A stretch of 64,000 nt of DNA from the NCBI GenBank assembly GCA_022578965.1, contig MU400562.1, positions 186,001 through 250,000 of the forward strand. Direction: 5' to 3'. The stretch's first letter is position 1; each line of letters begins with the position of its first letter. Shown here piece after piece: positions 32,381 through 43,802 of the stretch. Below the pieces are notes generated by a model. The model was given only the letters and a program-made list of their open reading frames with translations, was not told where the DNA came from and ran no database searches. The position numbers and the translations under genes were made by a program. Origin of the DNA: Xylaria sp. FL1777. Taxonomy: Eukaryota > Ascomycota > Sordariomycetes > Xylariales > Xylariaceae.

Positions 32381-34373
32381 ATGGCTCCTAGGAAGAAACA
32401 GCAGAGCCAGGCTAGGCTGACTTTCGAGCCCATCGGCGCATCTTCGAGCTCCCCTGTTTCTGCCTACTCGCCTGCCAGAATCAGATACTCTAGAACAGCA
32501 CACAGCAGTCCAGCTGCTCGTCCGTCATCCATGACCACACCGTCTTCGTCAGCTCGCAATTCTCGGCTCACACGTGAAAAGAAACCTAAGCAGGGCAGAT
32601 TAGATGACTCTACTAGTATGTGCTTCCTAGTTCTTTACTGTCTATCACCGTTGGCATTTCCACTCGAGATAACATGCACAACAGGTGCAGTGTCTTGAAA
32701 TTTCAGGTCTACTAACACAACCGACAGCACCATTAGCCACTTTCATGCCAAAGCAACATGGCCGTCGAAATCGTGCTATGGGAAATGATTCCTCAGATGA
32801 TTCTGCTGCCGAGATTGGCGATGCAGGTTACGATGAAGATGATGTAGACCTACTACCTCCTACCCAAAAGACCAGTAAAGCGCAGAGGCCAGACTCGGAT
32901 TCGAAGGACTCAGACTCGGAACCACGGACTGGGATCCCGCGGTCATCTCAGTCAGTTTCTACTAAACTCCAGAGGACTGTTATTCTTGATGATAGCGATG
33001 ACGAAGAATCAGAGCCTCCAAAATCATTTTCTCCACGCAAAAGACCACGCGTATCTGTCATTAGTCTTGACGATTCGGATGATGCTCCCGTTTTGCCATC
33101 GCACCAAGCCAAGAGGCTCTCGAGACACGCACTTGTAGAACTCGATGATTCGGACGAGGATGTCATCTCTCCATCGAAGAGAAGAAAGATCTTTCATCAT
33201 TCCTCTCCAAGCATGCCTGCCGAGAATCGAACCCCAGGTAGGCTAAAGAGACCAGAGGCGGCAGCATCTTCTCCTACCAAGAAGCTCCATAAGGGGCATA
33301 GATCAGAGAAACAGAAGAAAATGGAGCTACTGCGGCGTCGGCGTGCCGGTGAAAAAATTAATCAGCTCACATCCTCCGAGTCCTCTTCGGGTGAAGATGA
33401 AAAGCGCGGGATCTACGACTCCGATTCTGAGTCTGACTTTGAGGTACTAAAGACATTCGACGACGAGGAACAGGAGGTAGAGGTGAAAGAGCAACCCGCC
33501 CTGCGCAAAGACAAGCCTAAACGTAAACGCGAAAAGTCAACGGATAAGGATAACAGTCAGAGTGATCTGGACGATTTCGTCACAGACGACGATGATGCAC
33601 CTCTCGGCGCCCCTGTAGACATCCCGCTGGAATTCACATCAAATGCTCACAAACCCCTGAAAGATCAGTTTCCTTTCGTTATCGAATGGTTGGTCCATAA
33701 TCGAATCAATCCAGCGTTTGAGCGAAAGGACCCAATCTACATCAACGCTTGGCGCAAACTCGATGATGAAGTTACTGGTCTTGCCAATTCGAAGTTCACC
33801 TCAGCAGCTTGGAAACAAGATTTCAACCGCGCACTAAAAAGTCGGCCGCGACTTGAAACGTTCCAGATCGGCTCAGGTTTGTACGATACGTGCGAGGCGT
33901 GTGGCCGAAGTGGACACCCCTCAACCTTCAAGATTGTCTTCTCGGGTTCACCATACTATAAGGACACGCTCGCGGAAGTCGAGTCGGATTCCGATTCCGA
34001 AGACGCCGACGATAATGACACGGCGTCTGTCGACACGAAAGGTATGCCTCTGCCGCCCACGACCAAGGAATGGTGCGTCGGCTCCACGTGCTGTAGCAAT
34101 GCCGAGACTGCTCATAGTCTACTCCACTGGAAACACGCGCTCAAGGAATGGGTCGAAGAGCGCCTGGACGACGAGGGCTGGATGTTGCCTAAGAAGCTGA
34201 GCGAGCGCGAGAAGATGAAGCCCAAGGGCCGCCGTGCCCTTGCCAATAGCATCGTGGATGGGTGGCAGGAGAGACGCGTCGTAACCGCGCTCTACGGCGA
34301 TTTCAAGAATACGCTTGAGAACGCCCGGAATCAGGCCACCACGGGTCGCGGTGCGCGGGGCAAGTTTCGATGA
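32381..34373 (+). CDS. DUF4211 domain nuclear protein
   Basis: Two exons: 32381-32615 and 32707-34373 (633 aa). The intron starts GTATGT and ends TTTCAG, phase 1. The first ~360 residues are disordered with many acidic Ser-Asp clusters (for example DDSDDEESEPP, LDDSDDAP, LDDSDEDV) alternating with basic KRPR/KRRK stretches that look like nuclear localisation signals. The C-terminal third is a folded domain starting near DFVTDDDDAPLGAPVDIPLE (about residue 365) and including PFVIEWLVHNRINPAF. It has a CEACGRSGH motif (about 473) and EWCVGSTCCSNAETAHSLLH (about 533), which together could bind zinc. This matches the fungal DUF4211 family, of unknown biochemical role. QARLTF near the N-terminus loosely resembles a PCNA-interacting motif. 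Nuclear location is inferred. Confidence 0.82.
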
Positions 34374-35040
34374 GGGCCTGTGGTTTTCGCGTTATCTTCA
34401 TGTCGCGTTTTGGGGCAGCACATGGAGGGATGGTCGCACGCTATCTTCCGTGTGTTGAATAGCACGTGAGATGATGTGGGAAATTCTCAGGGCGGAGAGT
34501 TACGATTTTTCTTCTGCTTGGATGAAGTATTTATTTGTGATAACCTACTTCAGGTGGCTTCCGAGCGACTGGATTGAGGACGCCTGGAGGTCCACTCCCT
34601 CTCTCCTTGGGCCTGGCAGATGGAGGCTGGGAGCCACGCTCATGGCTCTTTCATATCTTCGAAAAACTGCATGGATGTATGTATGAGAGACGATTCGCCT
34701 GATAGTCACGTTGGGATGAAGAAGGAAAATTGACATGAGACCATGGGATGCGCTTTACGATGATTGATGAATAAGCCTCAATATGTGAGGCGGCGGAACT
34801 AGGAGTTAATTGCATGGCGGCATAGAATCTGTCTAGGTATTCACAATAGGCAGAAAAGGTCTATCTATTCGAGCATCTTACTGATCTAAAACTTATTCCA
34901 TGATAGCCATTGTGAACTTCACCGGGCTTCCTTTGAATTTTTTTTTTTTTTTTTTTTTTTTGCCTCCCCTTCTATTTCTTTTTCATTTCTTTTTCGCTTC
35001 TTCTAGACAGAGCACAACCCTCCCTGCCCAAGTAGTTTAT
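34374..35040. other. Convergent intergenic region, DUF4211 gene / trpC
   Basis: Two 3' ends face each other across 667 bp. It contains a T run of about 24 (34938-34961) close to the trpC 3' end. No gene is seen. Confidence 0.6.
34938..34961. repeat. Poly(T) run of about 24
   Basis: A T homopolymer on the plus strand (A on the trpC sense strand), within the convergent 3' region. Confidence 0.85.
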
Positions 35041-37422
35041 CTACCTGATCGCCTTCGCTGCCTTGACAAACTCTCGTATCCTGTCTAGATTCTGCAAACC
35101 ATCGGGGCCTTCCACACCACTGCTAACATCGACACCAATGATGCGCCCGGCGTCGTCGCCGGCGCCCTGTATGATTTCGGCGACGTTCTCAGGGGATAAA
35201 CCACCCGCTAGCACGATCCTCAGCTCGTGGTCGCGCTCGAGCGCAGCCTTGACGGCCACCGCATCGAGAAGCTGGCCTGAGCCACCCGCAGAGCCGGAGT
35301 CAAAGAGCGGGACGGCATGATAGCCGCGCGCGCCAATCCCGGGTTCACCGGGCTCGAAACGCCGCATCACTGGCACAGGGATATAGTTGGTCCATTCAAG
35401 TGGCTCCTTACCGTGGAGCTGCACGATGTCGAGACGGTATCGCGCCGTCAATTCTAGGATTTGAGAAAGCGGCTGGTTGAGGAAGACGCCGACCAGAAGG
35501 GGTCGCGTGCGGCCTGGAGCGCTGATCTTTTGTGACGCGGATGCGAAGAAATCCGTTGCCCTGTCTGTGGGAAGTGCAGATGTAGAAGAAGTCGCGGGGC
35601 GTGAGAATCCGTGTATAGCCTCTGAGATGGCGCGTGCGGCCTCGTCGCTAACAGTGCGCTTACGTCCTGGGACCAGAATCATGCCGATGAGGTCTGCGCC
35701 AGCCTCAGCAGCTGCCACAGCGGCTTCTTGTGTGCGGGTGCCGCATATCTTGACGAGGAGGGATTTCGTTTCTGATTTTTGCGTCGTGACCTTTCCGGTG
35801 CAGAGTTGTTCGATGAACTGTGATGCATTCGGAGCACGCATGATAGCCTCGCCAACGAGAATGGCATTAACACCATCCTTGTGGTTGGCGATTACATCCT
35901 CGTGTGTGTTGATGCCACTGAGCGCGCAGATGATTGTTTCTTGGGGTACGAGACTGCGTAGCCGACTTGTCGTGCTGAGATCTACTTCAAAAGATTCAAG
36001 ATTGCGATTGTTCACCCCTATCACTTTCGAGCCTAGCTTTACTGCTCTCGCCATCTCTTCTGCGTTTTGGACTTCAACTAAAGGCTCCATGCCTAGCGAC
36101 ACGGAATATTTGTAGAGACGGGTCAACGACTCCTCGTCTAGCATTTTCACGATGAGGAGTACCGTGTCTGCCCCAGCTAGCCGGGCCTCGAGGATCTGGT
36201 ACTCCTCGAAGATGAATTCTTTCCGTAGAATTGCTGGCCTGTTGGGCATCCCGGCAAGTACTTGTCTGACCGCGCGCAAGTCCTCGATGCTCCCTTTGAA
36301 CCAATCTGGTTCGGTGAGAACAGATATGACACTGGCCCCGGCTAAGGCGTACTTCTTCGCTTGGGTTGGTGCGTCGATATCTAAAGCAAATATTCCCTTG
36401 GATGGCGATCCTCGCTTTATCTCAGCCATTAGTGAGACATCGAAGGGGCTCTGACGCAGACGGTCTACGAAAGAGATCTGTGGGGGGGCCGCATTCAAGT
36501 TGTAAGCAGCCTCAAGATCTCGAGGACGCTGCGACGGTATTTGTTTTTGGGCCGCAACAGCTTCCCTCCGTCGGGAGTATATTTCTTGAAGAATATTGTT
36601 CTTCTTGGGTGTATGGGCTGATCGCTTCTCCACATCGCTGGCTACTTTGTTGGCTTCCGCTGAATTTTGGAGACGCTCGTTTCCGGCCCAAGTGCCCGCC
36701 CGCAATCGCAAGAAATTTTTGAACATTATACGACCATTTTCGGAGAGAATGCTTTCCGGGTGGAACTGAACACCCTCGATAGCCAGCTCTTTGTGACGCA
36801 CTCCCATGATGACGCCCTTTGAACCATCATCCTTCGGTATCCAGGACGTAACCTCCAGACATTCCGGTAGAGTCACGTGGGTGCCGGCAAGTGAGTGGTA
36901 CCGGGTAACCGGTAACCCCTGGGCCATACCAGCATACACACCTTTGGAGTCATGGGATAACGGCGATGTCTTGCCGTGTAATATTTCACCAGCAGAGCTC
37001 ACGTCCCCCCCATAGACATCAAATATGCATTGTCTAAGCACGAGGTTAGAGGGCAGTCCGCGGGGGAGACCGACAGTCTGTGACTTGGGTACTGTTACTT
37101 ACTGGCCCATGCAAACACCGAAGATGGGGATCTTCCCGGCGAAGTGCCTGATGGCATCCCGGCTGATACCGGAGTCGGTGGCAGGGTGACCTGGACCGGG
37201 ACTCACGACTAACTGGGTTGGATCCTTGGCGACGAGCTCATCGAGGGTGATCTGGTCATTTCGATAGACGGTGACCGTAGCACCCTCTAGAACGAGATAT
37301 TGGTAGACATTCCAGACAAACGAATCGTAGTTATCAATAAGAATGACATTTGAAGCGGTTGGGATAGGCGGAGAGGGATCTGGATGATGTGGTGAGAAGT
37401 CCACGATTTCGGTGACGGCCAT
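35041..37422 (-). CDS. trpC: Trifunctional tryptophan biosynthesis protein (anthranilate synthase GATase / IGPS / PRAI)
   Basis: Two exons on the minus strand: 37103-37422 and 35041-37033 (770 aa). The intron starts GTAAGT and ends CTTAG, and splits the codon just after the catalytic motif GVCMGQ. Domain order is the one typical of filamentous ascomycetes. The glutamine amidotransferase domain (about 25-225) has [19 protein letters not shown], nucleophile C104 and VQFHPES. Indole-3-glycerol phosphate synthase (about 285-515) has [17 protein letters not shown] and the later [17 protein letters not shown]. Phosphoribosylanthranilate isomerase (about 530-770) has [27 protein letters not shown] and [11 protein letters not shown]. 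The protein supplies glutaminase activity to anthranilate synthase component I (not in this window) and catalyses the PRA isomerase and InGP synthase steps. Two TGASTCA elements near the start fit general amino-acid control. Confidence 0.96.
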
Positions 37423-37428
37423 GACTCA
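37422..37428. promoter_or_regulatory. Gcn4/CPC1-type site (TGASTCA) overlapping the trpC start codon
   Basis: The plus strand reads TGACTCA; on the trpC strand this is TGAGTCA with its last A serving as the A of the ATG. It is an exact match to the Gcn4/CPC1 consensus, but its position inside the transcribed region makes a role uncertain. Confidence 0.4.
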
Positions 37429-38107
37429 GATCGAGGTCGGCACCACCAGTTCAGTTCGATGTATAAGCGAAACAAAGTAAATTTAAGACAGGGTGGTTTT
37501 GAATGTCGTGTGAGTGGAAGGAAGGATATCTAAGCTAGGCGACCCGTTCTGAGTCAAGGTACTAACCCTAGGTACTTAGAGTCATGTATTAATGACAAGA
37601 CTTCAATGTTGGTTCTCAAGTCTATGTGAAGATAGTAGTAGTATCGGAGGGACGTATATACAGTAGTGGAATTGGGAGCAGATCCCATCGCCGATTCGGG
37701 CAAATTCTATGTGGGGTAGTTATTCGGTACTATCTAAGCCCTATTCGAGAATCGTTGTAAGGCTTGGACTGCTGGCCTTGGAGCTTAGACCTCCGTTCCT
37801 CAGCACCACCTATACCGAAGTACCTAAGGCATCCCTGGACCTTTTCCCTAGAGCTCTACCAATAGGTACTCGTCTGTTTACTTATAGGTACCTAAGGTCG
37901 TCCAGGTACCTACCTAACCTAGTAACCAGCAACCTTATCGAAGCTTTGCGACCCGCGAACATCTCCAAGTCTTAGTCGCGTCACGACAACAAAAAAGGAA
38001 AAAAAGGAAAAAACATACCACTCGCCCACACAAGGTCGCAACATCCAGCTGCTTCACATGCATTTGCTGCATCATAAAGTGCGCATTGCCCGCTGATACT
38101 TGCAGCA
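37423..38107. promoter_or_regulatory. Divergent promoter region, trpC / nup188
   Basis: This 685 bp region separates head-to-head start codons. It has the TGASTCA sites listed separately on the trpC side and CCTA/TAGG motifs near 37886-37923. An open frame at 37709-37975 has no supporting features. Confidence 0.55.
37550..37556. promoter_or_regulatory. Gcn4/CPC1-type site (TGASTCA) upstream of trpC
   Basis: An exact TGAGTCA lies 128-134 bp upstream of the trpC start codon, a position suited to activation under amino-acid starvation. Cross-pathway control of trpC is established in related fungi; its use here is inferred. Confidence 0.55.
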
Positions 38108-41100
38108 ATGGCAGAGCCACTTGCCGACCAGCTCTACCTCCCCCCTTTGGAACCATGTCTTAGGGGCGAGGCCGTCATCCTGTATGTCCTGCAACTCGTC
38201 CGCCGTGCTCTTCCTTCGCTGACCCTGCTCCCGCGCCTCCTAGATCATGGAAACTTGTCGCGTCGGCCTTGATGGACCCCTCGGGGCACCGTCAAAGCAG
38301 CCAGGCCGTCCTCGACTTCTTCAACGATGCCCTCGTCCAGTCCTTCTTCACCAGTCCCGGCTCTGCCTTTGAGCCCTCAAGCGACAAAGGCCCGCATCGC
38401 GCGACCTTTGAGAAGAAGACGGCCGCGATCCACGTCACCCCGACCCCGAACGACAAATACGACATCAACGTCATCAAGGAGGACGCGATGTGGCTGAGCA
38501 AGAATGCCCGGATCAACGAGGTGGCTGCTCTCCGGGTTGTCGTCGTCGAGTACCAGTGCCGCCCAGCAAGCCAGCTGCTCGGCCCCATCTCGAACCAGGA
38601 CGTCGCCAGCTTGCGGGCTGCTGCTGGCGCTGGGAACGCCCAGAGTTCCAATATCATACCGGGTCTGAGTCTCACCGCAACCCAGGATGCGTCCGAAATC
38701 CAGGCCAACTTCGACAAACCCGAGAGCAGGCGGCTGCGCATTTTCCAAACTTACCTCTCCGAGCGTCGCTATTACGCCGCTACAAATGACTACATTTTCA
38801 CTCTGATGCTGCAGGAGAAGCTCCCCATGTCACCAGCCACCGAAGCCTCGAGTTCCATACGGAAATCCCTTCTTGATGTATACGGTATATCGTCCAAGCA
38901 AGCCCAGAAGTCAACTGCCGACATCCCTACGAAGACATGCCATGCCCTCATCGCCCAATACATTAGTCTTTTACCAGGCTGCATTCAACAGGCTGGAGCC
39001 AGCTTAGCATCTGTGGTTGATGATAAAGAACTGTTGACTGAGGACAATCGTGAACTATGGATACATACATTGTTGACTGAGATGTTGCACCGCATGACGA
39101 TATTATTTCAACTTCTAGACCAGTCTAGCGATAGCTTTGTGTCGGACACAGTTGCTAAACAATGGTTCTCTCTGGTTAACGACCTAACTTTTTTGAATCG
39201 GTTACAGGGGGTAGGTACACAAAACTCAATGCTATTGGCAAAATATGCTACTAACAATCATTTTCTAGTTTCCACAAATCATTTCTGATCTGATGACTCC
39301 ATTGCAATGTCTTGTCTGTGTTATATCACTAAAAACTCTTAATCTGCCGAGGATGATGGCATTTTTTGAGGGCGAAATAGACCTCGACACAGATAACGAA
39401 TACTTGGCGACCTCGAGTGTTCTTGAACAAATACATGATGTTCTCGAAGGTTCAATCGCATTAGGGTCGGTTTATATGTCCCCGGTTTTGTTTGCATGGG
39501 TTCCCATTGTACATGCCATGTTTTCTTCTTACCAAGAACGAGCAGAAAGACGTGATACTATTCAAAACCAGAAGGCTGTCGAGAATTATGACTCGAATAC
39601 GCAAATGGTTCCAAATTCTGGTAGGAGGAATTCCGCTGGAAGCATCACTACTATTGACAAAAGACGATACGACGATTTTCTCATTAACAAGAACCTGGAT
39701 CGTGACTTTCAAAGAGTGCAGCTGCTCGCAGCAGTTGTGACCGATGAGGTACATGTTTTCGATGTGATTGCGGTGTTATCATCGCATCTCGGCCCGACGG
39801 AACGTGGTGTATTTCCCTCTCCAGTGGGATCTCGTATGAGGATCGCGTTCCTGGATCTGCTCAAAGCCACATATCCATTTGTTGGTTACAAAGCAGAACC
39901 AGTGACTGCACTTCTGTCTGTCCTGAGCGGTTCTCATAAATACTGGGACATACCAGCTGTTCGTGAAGCGTCACACGATGACATTCTTTCATGCGCCCTA
40001 AATGATCAGGTTATATTAGAAGCTTACGTTCAACACGCGCTAGATCGCTTCCCATACGAATTCACACCGTTCCTGACTATGTGCCGGATCCTTGGATGTT
40101 CACCCGCTTTACCGGACAACAACAGCCACGATCGCATCACAAAGCTACTTGAGAAAACACCAACACTTACCTTCACACTCCCCAAAGACTTCACACAGTA
40201 TCATCTTGCAAATGAAGAAGAAAACTCGAACTCCTTCCAATTTACAGATGATTTCCCTCTCTTCTCGCCTGGTTCAAGCCGCAAAAGAATTACGGCAGAC
40301 GAAGAGCTCTTCGTTATACCTGCCGGCACGTATGGGCGGTTTATTGTGGATGAAGGGAAGATAGTACGAGTGGAATATGAGCATTCTGCTCTGGCCCTAC
40401 TAGGCAAACGTTTAGAAATAAACCTTGCTGCTAATAGATATAATATAGCACTTGGTGTGCTTACACTTGACGATGTTGCAGAGGTTATCTCATTGCTAGC
40501 AACGTTGATCCGAACCGAAGTCCTGAGGACCCCGGAACCAGACGGAAGAGCAGTCAACTCTTCAGAGGCGGGACTAGCTGTCGTAGGAGAAGCCAGCCGA
40601 GCACTGCCCCGTAATAAAGACGTCGTATCAGTGGTTTGCGATACAATGGACGTTATTCTGGACAACGAACAGGACGATCCTCGCTTGGAGGCTCTGACTG
40701 CTTGTGTGCAATTTTTACATGCTATCTTACCTATCTGCCCCGGCAGAGTTTGGTCATATATGGCAAAGTGTACCCTGCTTCAGGGTCAATCACAGGGCGG
40801 GCGGCTTACCCGCATTATCGGCAACCTCGATCTGTCTAATGTTCAGTTTGATCTACTCGTGTCGACTATACGACTGTTTTCGGACCTGGTGGATAGTGCA
40901 ATGACCAGCTCCATTCGACGAAAGACAGACATTAAGATAAATCCTCGACAACGTCCGGCTGACAATGTTTGGCTTGGAGTGTCGGACAAAATAATCGCGC
41001 AGATTACATTGGCGATCTCTGAAGCTGCTGTAGATTTCCTGGAAAGCTCGTCTACCTGGAGATTTGCGACAGATCAGGATCGAATGACCCTTGTGCGTGA

Positions 41101-43802
41101 TATTGTACCCATAATGGACAAAGTCATATACTACGCTTTCAGCATGGATGATATATTATCAAAGACTGCTTTAATGTCCGTTCTGCAGCCGGCTGCGAAA
41201 TTTATCATCGACAGTTTTCTCGGTCAATCTACTGGGAGCCTCCGCGTCCTACCTCTGCTGGGAACTCTTGTCGCAGCAACACAAGGTCTAGAATCGACTA
41301 TATACGCTCGGAGATCCCAGGTATTTCGCGACCACACGTTAGCGGTCCTAAGGTTTGCAACCAGCTTAGTCAGGGTAGCAAATTACTCCGATCGCTCATC
41401 CAGTACGCTAGAACACCAACTCTTCAAAATAACCCCATATGTCGCTCGGCTCTGTGCGCGGGATGAAGTTTTCAAAGGGCCTGCTATTGAGCTTCTAGAG
41501 TCCTTGGTGATCAGTGCCGGCAAGACAGTTGGAGAGCCACCCTCTTTGCTCGGAAACCTTGGTCCTCAGGCGTCGCGCTCATTTCTTCAGCTTATCAGCA
41601 CTCTAGATAAACCATTCAACCAAGCACAACAAGCCAACACTATCTGGCATTTTTTTTCTACCATTGTACGAAATAGGCAACAGTGGATGGCTAATTGTCT
41701 ACTTACGGGTAAAACCCCAAGGGATGCAAGAGCGAGTAACGGCAAAACCTCAGAGACTTCTTCAAGCTCGATTCTTGGTTCGGCCTTGACAAGTCTTGCC
41801 TCTCTGTCGAAGCTTGACCAGTCAGAGGCTTTAGCTATATTGGACTTCATCACTTCGGCTCAGAACTATTGGCCTTGGACTATATTTACTTTACAAAAAA
41901 ACACGAGTTTTCTCACCGAACTCAGAGCTTTCGTCCGTAACCTGAAACCATCGTCTATTACCTCGAAAACGAAGGTTTTACAAGCTTGTAACGAGGCTCG
42001 AATTGCGGCATACGTTGCCGAGATTTTTGCCATGCAACTATTCCACCTACGTCAGATAGGTCAGGCGGGCTCATTTGCCAAAGAGCTCACTCATGACCTT
42101 GACTATTATCTACGAGACGGCGTTGGAGTCTCTGGCTACAACAGGGGCCTTCACGTTAACTTTTCTAGGAACTTTAGTAAACAGTATCCAAGCTGCTCTC
42201 TCGACAATTTCAAACGAACATTGCTTGAACCTAAGTCACTCGGTACCGAGTTTTATTATGCCCTCAGCTCTGCAGATAAGATGCTGAACTTTGATCCGAG
42301 CTGGATTGGACCACGCAACACAGGGTTTAGGAGCGAAATGGCAATGGCTAACACGAACCTATCTCTAGTCGATGCTCAAGTGGTAAGTTCTATACACCCT
42401 GCTTCACTTCGAACATCAAGCTGATCCACCTGAATAGTCACTTTACCACGCTTGGGAATTCCTCTTACTTGAGCTGAGCACTTGCTTGCCTGACAACGAC
42501 ACCCTGAAGAAACAATCCATACAGGTTGCTCAACAGTGTTTGGAGGCCAACCAAGAGCTTCAAAGTCACGATCAGGTTTTCGAGCGGCTTGCGGAATCTC
42601 GAGTGAATTTAGCGCTCTTGTTGGTTCAAAGAGTTGTGGACAGCTCCCCGTCCACAGGTGATGTCGCCCAATTATTGAATTCCTTGTGGGCAACAGTCAG
42701 CAGCTACCAGGAACCGTATACGCCGCAAAACATCTCGATATATCGGACTCTTTTGAGACTACTATATGTTACATTACGAGCATTGGTTCGATCATATGGC
42801 CATAATGACTTCAACGCCTCTGTGCGCGATAGTCAGGGGAACAGTATATCTTCAGCCATTGTGTCCCAAACCGTGCTGGGAATCTTAGACGTGGTTGTAT
42901 CCAAGGGGTTCCGTACAGTGGTGACCCTTATTCACGACTCAGACGCTGCTGTTTCTACGAATGATGTCGTTATCATAAACGCTATCTTACAGGGATGCTT
43001 GTGTATCCCTGGAATTGACCAGAGCCAGACACAAATTCTCAACATCATGGCAGCCCATAACACAGTCCAAGCTGCTGTATCACTATATTCATGGGCAGAT
43101 AAGCTAGCCGAGCAAGGAGACCCTATTTATGGGGAACTCGCACTACTTTTCCTTCTGGAGTTGTCGGCCCTGCCTCTGGTCGCCGAACAACTAGCTTGTG
43201 ATGGGCTGCTTGATCAGATCACCTCGGCTAACCTAGCCACATATCTCCGCCGGCCCAATGTGTCACCCCTGGCCGATTCCGTTGGTCTACAGCGATGTTA
43301 CAGCGTCTGGGCTAAGGGTATTGTCCCCATTCTACTGAACATGCTGTCTGCCTTGGGTGCAACGATCGCGCCAGAAGTTGCCTACGTACTTAATCAGTTT
43401 CCAAACTTGATGCAATCTAGCATCGATCGGTTTGAAGCTCCAGGCGATAATCAAAGGCAGGGTCGTCGAGATATGGCCTTTATTACTCCATTATCTGTCT
43501 CCGAGATACATTCTTTGGCACTCATTATCCAAGTGCTGGGCGCCTTACGCACTAATAATGTGAGGGACATTCCTGCTGTAGAGTGGGATTCCGCGGCGCT
43601 GCTGGAAAACGTGGATTGGTGGATTGATCATCGCAAAGTGCTGCGAGAGAGATTGGTGGCCCTCGGTCCAAGAGAAGCTAAGCGCAAGTCGATACCAGCT
43701 TCCTGTGCGGAAAAGAAACGAGGCTCGGAAAACCTATTAGAAGCCAAGGTTATAGAGCAACTAGAATTTGTCCGAATTGTGCTCAGCGACGGCCTGGAAT
43801 AG
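38108..43802 (+). CDS. nup188: Nucleoporin Nup188
   Basis: Four exons: 38108-38181, 38244-39210, 39269-42382 and 42438-43802 (1839 aa). Introns are 62, 58 and 55 nt with donors GTATGT, GTAGGT and GTAAGT. The first intron restores the conserved start LYLPPLEPCLRGEAVIL-SWKLVASAL. The N-terminus, the HALALLGKRLE-type helices (EHSALALLGKRLEINLAANR), SAQNYWPWTIF, VRNRQQWMANCLLTGKTPRD, SLYHAWEFLLLELS and the C-terminal VLRERLVALGPREA all match fungal Nup188. The protein is an all-helical superhelical solenoid of the inner pore ring, where it binds Nic96 and helps anchor FG nucleoporins. Related Nup192 was considered but its N-terminal pattern differs. The last ~25 residues are Lys/Arg/Glu-rich and more variable. 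The gene looks intact. Confidence 0.95.

Noticed and set aside
35477..36115. 212-aa plus-strand open frame
   Set aside because: Antisense to the IGPS/PRAI part of trpC and without a domain.
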